A stretch of DNA of 64,000 nt from contig JAOTON010002098.1 of NCBI GenBank assembly GCA_034440635.1, positions 434,001-498,000 on the forward strand, in the 5' to 3' direction. The number at the start of each line of letters is the position of its first letter. Position 1 is the stretch's first letter. The notes beneath the pieces are model-generated. The model did not search any database, was not told the DNA's origin, and saw only the letters and a list, made by a program, of their open reading frames with translations. Made by a program: the position numbers and the translations under genes. Origin of the DNA: Lepas anatifera. Lineage: Eukaryota; Arthropoda; Thecostraca; Lepadidae. Below, in pieces: positions 57,124-64,000 of the stretch.

Positions 57124-59245
57124 GAGATAATAAAGTGCTTATAGGTGTCATACGAATTCATACTATATCTGTGTTACAAAACCCTGTAGTCAAAACACTA
57201 ATTTTGCGTTTCGAACGGTACTTTCGAAATTGTGACATCAGCATTAGAAGCTGAGAAACTCAGTTGAGGTTTTCATTTACTTCACTCTCAATCCGTCATA
57301 ATAGAATACGTATTGTAGAAAACATTCCGCCATTTCGAGCCCAAAATTTTATATAAAAACGCCAAAGCATCTACGGTTGTCATAGATGCATCTCTAGCTG
57401 TCTGTCACATCATGCATCCAGCTCTAGTGAAAGATCCTGTAGGTCATAAAAATGTCATCAAACATCCTCAGCACCATTTATTAGCTTACACAAGTTTTGG
57501 CTTCATGCAGTCCTGGTATATGTAGTTCCATCCCAGTTTAGACCATTTGACTCGCATTTCTTAACAACGTAATCAAGTTTACACGCAAACTGCTTTAACG
57601 TTAGCGTTGTAATCTTATTTAACATTATACTGCATATACGCCAGACGCTAGCATTTTGTGGATACCAGTTTTTACTCAAGTTCATTAAAGCTGGAACCTA
57701 GCCACAAGTATTTGAACAGGGCAGGACATAGGTCCTCCCAAATGGTGAAAACGCATAATTTGTCCCCTTAACAGCTCGCATATAAATCAAACATAAGCTG
57801 CTAACTATCAATACATGTAAAGTACCACCCAAACGTTTCTTATAAAGTCCTGTAAGAACAGAATTATGGAAATGCAGAAGATTGATCTCCTCTCGGTCAA
57901 CACTGATTTTAGCCCGAGGGAGTCATACCGCCCCCCGCCCTCTCAGCGGAACCTCGGCCCAGTCGGTCCCCCAAACTCAGGTCCTGGGTCCTCCACCGCC
58001 CGTGGACAGCATGCTCCTGAGGCGGTGTAATTATTGCTCGTACATACCAGCTGCATGTTGATTCTCAGATGTCAAGGTGCAGAGGTTAGACAAATTACTT
58101 CATTTCTCCAACCGAAAGGAAAACTTAAGGAAAAGGGCTGTTGGAGTCTTACGGGAAAAAGTGTTTGCCCTCAACGCACGGGTTGAGCAAGTTATGTACC
58201 AGATTGAAATACCATACCATATCAAAGGGGGAACCAGTCAGTCTCAGGTTTTCCGTTCTTCTCCCGAAATATGTCGATAAGGTCGTGATATTTCGGACCT
58301 CTACCTAGGTGTTTGGTTTTGGCTTTGATCAATCATGTCAATTTGCTCGATTGTGGGATGATCGGTCCCTGATATATTTTCTGGGTATCACGTGGCTTCT
58401 ATTCTGTATTTCTGGTGTCCGACGCAGCTGATGTTTTATTAATTTATCACAAATTGAATATGACGCATGAAGGCACTCCGTGTGCACAGGCACTGATGCA
58501 CTGTAAGTACAGCATGGCCAAGAAAATTCAGATAAAATCCGGCCAACATCCGGTCTTCTAAAAAAATCCAGACTAATCCAATCCAATTCAATCCAATCCA
58601 CCAACCCATTATCACACCAGGATTGTCAATCCAAATCTGACCCATATACAGAACTACGGCTAAACTGACAAATAGGAATCTAATACCAAATCCAGGTCGA
58701 AGTGGCCATTTAGGTTCTATCGCCTACCATCGTCTGCAACCCGGTCAATCCAATCCAACCAATCTCCTGGGGAAATCGGGGCTGGGGAAATCATTCGGAT
58801 ATCCAGTTCACCACACACTGCAATAGAGGAATGCAGACAGCGCTCCCGCCGGGTGTACCAACCCACCTTTGGCTGGGATTTGCTGCACAGAGCTAGAAAG
58901 GCCTTCACAGCCTATAACAGAGAGGAGAGGTATACAAATCTGCCAACTCGCCCAAAATTCGGGTTACTAATCAAGTTAGTGACAAAATGATAAAAATCAC
59001 TCTGACCTCAGCATGGGATGTTGACTCTGGCGTCCGTGAATTTTGGTGATTTTTAGATTCAGACGGATTCAGAGCCCCCGGCTAAAAGCCATTGTTGGTG
59101 CCACATTTGGTGCCAGACACCAATATTTTGGTGACTGATCTGTGGTTTGAAATTCCGGTGGTGATAGTCAGATACTTTCTTCCACGTCTGGTCTATAGAA
59201 TCCAACTCTGGCAGCCATACTGTGTTTTAGTCATACCGTGCGATC

Positions 59246-59450
59246 ATAGGTGGATCCATGGGGAGGGCCAAATGGGGAAACTTGCACCCCTTGATCCCCG
59301 ACGCCTCCTAAAAAGCTGTTTCTCATCCCTTCTCCCCAGGATGCGAGTATCGGCGCCCCGCAATAGGATCTGGCGCCCACCTGACATATTTTGCCCTCCA
59401 AAATTGGCCCACTGGTACGGATGACGCCCTCCGCCCAGACTATGTGCCTC
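59246..59450. mobile_element. Diverged hAT-type element related to 8496-8765
   Basis: ATAGGTGGATCCATGGGGAG, then GGATCTGGCGCCCACCTGA, paralleling AGATTTTGCGCCCATCTGAT at 8660. Boundaries were not resolved. The rest of 57124-60262 shows no supported gene, apart from short CCAATCCAAT tracts near 58580. Confidence 0.45.
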
Positions 59451-60262
59451 CTGATATTTTAACCTAATTTTTCCTTCACTTACACATTAACAATATGTTA
59501 CAACCCAAACTCAACATGTCTGCATAAGCCCATGAGTGTAACATCATCTTCAAAGCTAGTATGGAAAAGTGAATAGTTGTATTTTTGCACGCGAGCTGGT
59601 AAAAATAAAAACTGTTCTACTGGATATGCCTACCCAAGCACGTCTATGGAATCACTAGCAACTATATTTTAGGTAATTTAGCTTCCTGACCAATGTGGTC
59701 TGCCAAAAAGTTGGTATGGCATGCCATACTAGGATGATATGGTTTTTTCTGAGGATGATATGGTTTTTATACCAGTCATATCTAAGTTCTACCCATGCAG
59801 AAGCCGTAGTCCAATTGAGATACTCTGTGCGAAGTGCCGTTTACTGTATATGTCGCGGAACAATATGAGACATTATCATACAATATGATAAAGGCTCAAT
59901 TGACAAACGCGTAGGTGGAGGCCAAATTAACCTAGAATTGTTGGATTACCTTAACCCTTTTAATCACCAGTGGTTAAAGAAATCTAACAATTCTCACGTA
60001 ATTTGGCTTTCATTTACGCGCCTATCAATCTTTTCCGATCTTAGTCGAAAGGCTTAATCACTGGGGTTAATCAATCTGCAATGAACCGGGCGGTCTAGGT
60101 GCACGCCTACAAAATCTTGAACTGAACATCTCAGTTCTCATGCCAGATTCTTCATGGATTCATTGCCGAACAGGTTAAATGACAACAAAGCCATACGACC
60201 TCAACAGTGTAACATTAAAAACCAGCCTGTGGAGCGGTCTGCAAACCTCATGCGTAGCTTAC

Positions 60263-60646
60263 CGGCACCTGCACTAACGTGCCGTTCTGTAGAGTTGAGT
60301 AGGAGTAGTATGGTACGACCGCACTCCCATCCGCCTTGGCCGAAACCGGTCCAGGCTGGGGCCGCCGCTGCTGTTTCGCCCTTCTGCCGCTAGGTGATGT
60401 TCTGTCGCCAAAGCGGAGTCCTTGAGTGTTGGCGGGATTTGCTCCGTTGACGGTGGGAGGCGACTGAAGGTAGTTCTGCACTTGGCCACCAGGGAGACTG
60501 CTGGCGCTTCCGAACTGGTCGCTGTTATAGACAGCGCTGGGGTCGGAGTTATAGGGGACAGTGTTGTAGGGGTACGGCTGGTACTGCTGGGCCGCGCCAG
60601 CCGTGTTGGCGGCAAACTGGCTCAGTTGCGGTGCAATGTTTGCCAT
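60263..60646 (-). CDS. First coding exon of an unrecognised protein, Gln/Tyr/Asn/Pro-rich
   Basis: ATG at 60646 is preceded in frame by TAG and TGA, so it is a credible start. The 128 codons end in phase 0 at CCG|GTAAGC, a strong donor at 60263/60262; without splicing the frame would stop only four codons later. The product begins MANIAPQLSQFAANTAGAAQ, is rich in Tyr-Asn-Pro and Gln (QQYQPYPYNTVPYNSD), then has a basic SGRRAKQQRRPQPG stretch. It looks disordered; no domain recognised. GC-rich codon third positions contrast with the AT-rich flanks. Downstream exons were not identified in the window. Confidence 0.6.
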
Positions 60647-61806
60647 GCTGATGACCGTTGGCGTTCACTATGCTGGCAGTCTTCTTTCTGCTGCCTCAAT
60701 CTTGGTTTCAGTAAATTGTTTCTTAAAGCACAACTCCTTATGGAATTCGATAATTGTTGAACGGTTGATGTCACCGTATCATTCTATTCGGAGTTTCAAG
60801 CTTGAAGGCTGCCTGGTAGTGAATCAAATTAACGTACCACCAGAAGTTCTACATAGAGTCTGTGATGAGTGCTACAAACAGAATAAAATAAAGCAGTGAA
60901 TATAGGAATAGTCAGGTAAGTTGACACAAAGCGGGATCATCGGATTCATGGCAAATACGGCAAGTGCAGTCGAGGAAAGTGACCCCAGCCACTTCTCTCA
61001 GCGGTGTTTAAGCATTTCTCCGTCACAACAATATTCAATACGCCACAGTTCTGGAATATCGTTCGCCCCCGGTGAAGCCACTACAAATTGGGTCCAGTTT
61101 GTATATAAAGGCCAGACGGTGTAACGGAAGCAGCTATCGACTCTTAAAGGTCATCACATTCACCTAAGGTATTTAAATGAAGTGGTACATACACGCCCAT
61201 TCCCAGAATCGTTCATTAAATCGGCGCTTTGCCTTGATAAATGGTGGTTATAAGCCGTCATTACGTTGAATTGACATTACATAACCAGCCTCAACGGTGA
61301 GAGGCGGGGCGTGAGGCCGGTGGGAGCAGGGGCGTGACGCGTGATTAGTAGCAGACTGCATGCGATGGGACAGCGGGAGGGGAACAATGCGGTGGCACGG
61401 ATTGGGACGGCATGGCACTGGTCCCCTCCATGGGACAACGTACTCAGCTTTCATCCGTTACAGATAGATCGGGATGATTTCTTCTGAAAGGCCGGGGGAA
61501 AATGAAACGGCAGGGGACGGGGACATTTGAAAGTATATTTTCCATATTGGAATGGAACGGGAGGAACCCAGACTCTCATCGTTTTTTTGCAGCATTTGCT
61601 TATGAACTGGCCCAGAATATTTTCTTCCAGCCTTCGAGGATCAATTTTATGAGGTTAGACCTTTCATGACCTTTTTGATATTCAGTGACCTTGATTTGAC
61701 CTTGCGTGACCTCAGCGATAAATCTGTGTCGAATAACGACTACATATGTGTGTTTCAATTCGGTATTTCTAAATGAGATGAACACCGAATTATTTGAGTT
61801 ATAACT

Positions 61807-61807
<1 letters not shown>
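60647..61807. other. Upstream of the 60.6-kb exon; no further gene seen
   Basis: Probably holds the promoter and 5' UTR of the minus-strand gene at 60646. 61310-61450 is G-rich low-complexity sequence. No core promoter element could be assigned. Confidence 0.3.

Positions 61808-61867
<60 letters not shown>
61808..61867. repeat. (TA)n microsatellite
   Basis: About 30 TA units, in a region with TTGACCTT motifs on both sides (61680-62120). Confidence 0.98.
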
Positions 61868-61871
<4 letters not shown>

Positions 61872-62223
61872 TCCGATACGGACTTGACCTTTTTCGACCC
61901 GTGACCTTATTTTACCTTGAAAGGGGTTAAGAAATAGCAGATGAAGAAGCAAACTTACTTGGCGTAAACGATCCAGAAAGGTTCATCAATTGTCAATTTG
62001 AATGATATGGATACTAAATTAGTTGGTTTGCATATTATATGGACTTGACCTTTTTCGAAATACTTTTTTCTTCCAAAACGGACTTGACTTTTTCGACCTT
62101 TGAACTAATTTGACCTTGAAGGGGGTGTAAGCAGTGAAAGATGATTAGAAGCTTATTAAATTGGCGTAAATGAAAATGATTCAGAATGGCTTATGAATAG
62201 TCAATTTAAATGATGTGGACACT

Positions 62224-62547
62224 CAGGGGCGGACGCAGACCCGAGCTTTGGGGGCCAAACCCATGTCTGCATCTCCTCCTGGGGGGGGTGGGAGCGAAGA
62301 TTTTTTTGCTCTACAGACCTAGTGTAAACACCTTTTTCAGTGCTCGACAGACCTAGTATAAGCTACCTCTCCAAGTACATGATCGCTCTCGGGGAGGGGT
62401 GGGAGCGAAGATTTTTTTGCTCTGCAGACCTAGTGAAAACACCTTTTTTGAAAAAATTTCCGGCGTTTGGGGGGGCTAAAAGATAGTTTGGCCCTCCTCC
62501 AGCGCTTTGGGGGCATGGCCGGAATGGCCCCCCTGCGTCCGCAAATT
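62224..62547. mobile_element. hAT-type MITE, 324 bp
   Basis: CAGGGGCGGACGCAGACCC and CCTGCGTCCGC ends, with perfect 8-bp duplications TGGACACT at 62216-62223 and 62548-62555. The interior block GGGAGCGAAGATTTTTTTGC occurs twice. A relative lies at 41949-42126. Confidence 0.92.
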
Positions 62548-62870
62548 TGGACACTTGAACTAGTAACTTTCACTTCCAAGGAGTAAGTTTGAACTCTGAA
62601 CCGGTCCCATGTAATGAAATCCTTTACTAAAAATCACCAATGATATGTTTTAGTGCCTAAAACTTCTTCATTATAAAATAGCTAAAATAATGAGTACGCT
62701 GAGCAAAATTCACTCAGAGATTAACATAGGTCAAGCTTAAACACGTCTGAAATGCCACAAGAGACTACCAAAGGCCAAAGAAGCCGAACTGAAGTCATAC
62801 CATGTTTTAAATTCAAGCTACGTCCGGGGGAACGCGGCACAAAGCCTCAAAAGCCAAAAAGCCTCCTTAA

Positions 62871-63885
62871 CCCTCACCCCACCTAGAATAATGAAACCAA
62901 TGGCCCCCCTATGGTTTTTTTTCGAGAAAAAAACAACGAGGGGCAGCACCACGGTTGAGGGTTTTATCTCTTACCCCATTATTTTCCCATCATCCCTGAA
63001 ATTTATTACCCCGGGTCACCCTAAGTCAGGTCACCATGTGAAGTCAACCAAGGTCACCTCACTTTAACTTTTGAGTTCTACCATAGCTTCATTTCTAAGC
63101 CGATCGATTTAAAACTTTCTACACTTCATGACCCCTCCGGAGTCTGCAAAATGTGTTTTTCGGGATTTTTCGATTTGGTGACCTGCCTGGGTCACCAGGT
63201 AACCTTTTCCATAGAAAAAGCATGGGAAAAGCTGTCTTATGAGCTAAAAGTCACAACATAATCGTAAATGCTCAGATTGCTCAGAAAAGCGTTCTTGGAC
63301 ACCCTTTCATGGGTTCCAAGGGCGATATTGCCCTTTCACCTATCTGAGATCATCAGAGATCATCAGAGGTCAAAAACAATATTTTGACGATAACTTTTGA
63401 CCTAATTAAGCTAGAGCACTGAATCAAAGGTCATCGTGTATGTCTCGTCACTGGTTTTCATTTGATATACCTAGGTCACTTTCTTACCTTTCGTGACCCC
63501 AGGTCAAATAAAGTCACGAGGTACCCTCGGGAGGTGAAACCACTGGCGGGAGGCCATTATGTTCCACATAGCAGAAAAGTCCTGGCATTTTCCTATTAAA
63601 TGATTTTTTCCAGATCTCAAGAACTCTAATGGCGTGAGAGCTATGCTCAGGTCTCTTAAGGATTGCATATTTTACTGGCAATAACCTGTCGTGACATAAC
63701 TTGACCTCTGGAGGTCAAAACATAGACCTGAGCGCTTAAACATGCAAAGTAAAATCTTACTGAATTCACATGATCTTTCTAATAAATTTTGCAGCTTTGC
63801 GCTAACTTCCATATTTTCGGCGTTAAGGGGGCATTGATGGCCCCCGGTGGGGCGAAGGTGGCGCCGGACCCCGATGGGGCGCGGG
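62871..63885 (-). mobile_element. AGGTCA-rich TTAA element, copy 3 (1015 bp)
   Basis: Bounded by TTAA at 62867-62870 and 63886-63889. The ends CCCTCACCCCACC and (complement) CCCGCGCCCCATCGGGG form short inverted repeats. Full-length alignment with copy 1 in opposite orientation. No coding frame. Confidence 0.88.
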
Positions 63886-64000
63886 TTAAATACTTCTGGA
63901 AATGACAACGAAGTTCGGTGATTCAATTTGACGGGGACACATTTATTTTCAAAACCTGTACAATGATCCAAACAACCATACATGACATTCACAACAGCTA

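Overview
This is eukaryotic, repeat-rich nuclear DNA: genes split by long introns, AT and GA microsatellites, many minisatellites, and transposable elements (TEs) of several classes, often nested. The one gene recognised with confidence is a Spätzle-type cystine-knot ligand (Toll/neurotrophin-like), which points to an arthropod. The Penelope-like, hAT, TTAA and LINE load would fit a crustacean, but that is only a guess.

Layout. 1-2.36 kb: 5'-truncated Penelope-like element (PLE) with near-identical inverted arms. 6.3-17.5 kb, minus strand: five phase-compatible Spätzle exons whose introns hold MITEs (small non-autonomous DNA transposons), a Penelope terminal repeat carrying a foldback mariner, a SINE and minisatellites. 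18-28 kb: palindromic and TTAA-flanked MITEs and AGGTCA-rich repeats. 28.5-32.1 kb: second Penelope-like element with 1.2-kb inverted arms, one arm split by a SINE with a perfect 17-bp target duplication. 33.4-38.6 kb: further TTAA-type, hAT-type and AGGTCA-rich repeats. 38.7-41.3 kb: large degenerate GC-rich minisatellite. 42-46 kb: microsatellites and minisatellites. 46-51.6 kb: three-level nest in which a minisatellite holds a Jockey-like LINE, which is split by a 3.65-kb DNA transposon with an 8-bp duplication and an uncharacterised hAT-like transposase. 53-54.5 kb: CR1-like LINE. 55.9-57.1 kb and 62.2-62.5 kb: hAT-type MITEs. 60.3-60.6 kb: probable first coding exon of an unrecognised minus-strand gene. 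62.9-63.9 kb: third TTAA-flanked repeat copy.

Concatenating the five Spätzle exons gives 433 residues in a single frame: a hydrophobic start, a pro-region, an RRKR cleavage motif, and a 109-residue C-terminal domain with ten cysteines. The last intron appears to use a GC donor. The most novel-looking mobile system is the 47159-50808 transposon. Its boundaries are fixed because removing it restores the LINE reading frame, so its protein family can be tied to defined ends and target duplications.
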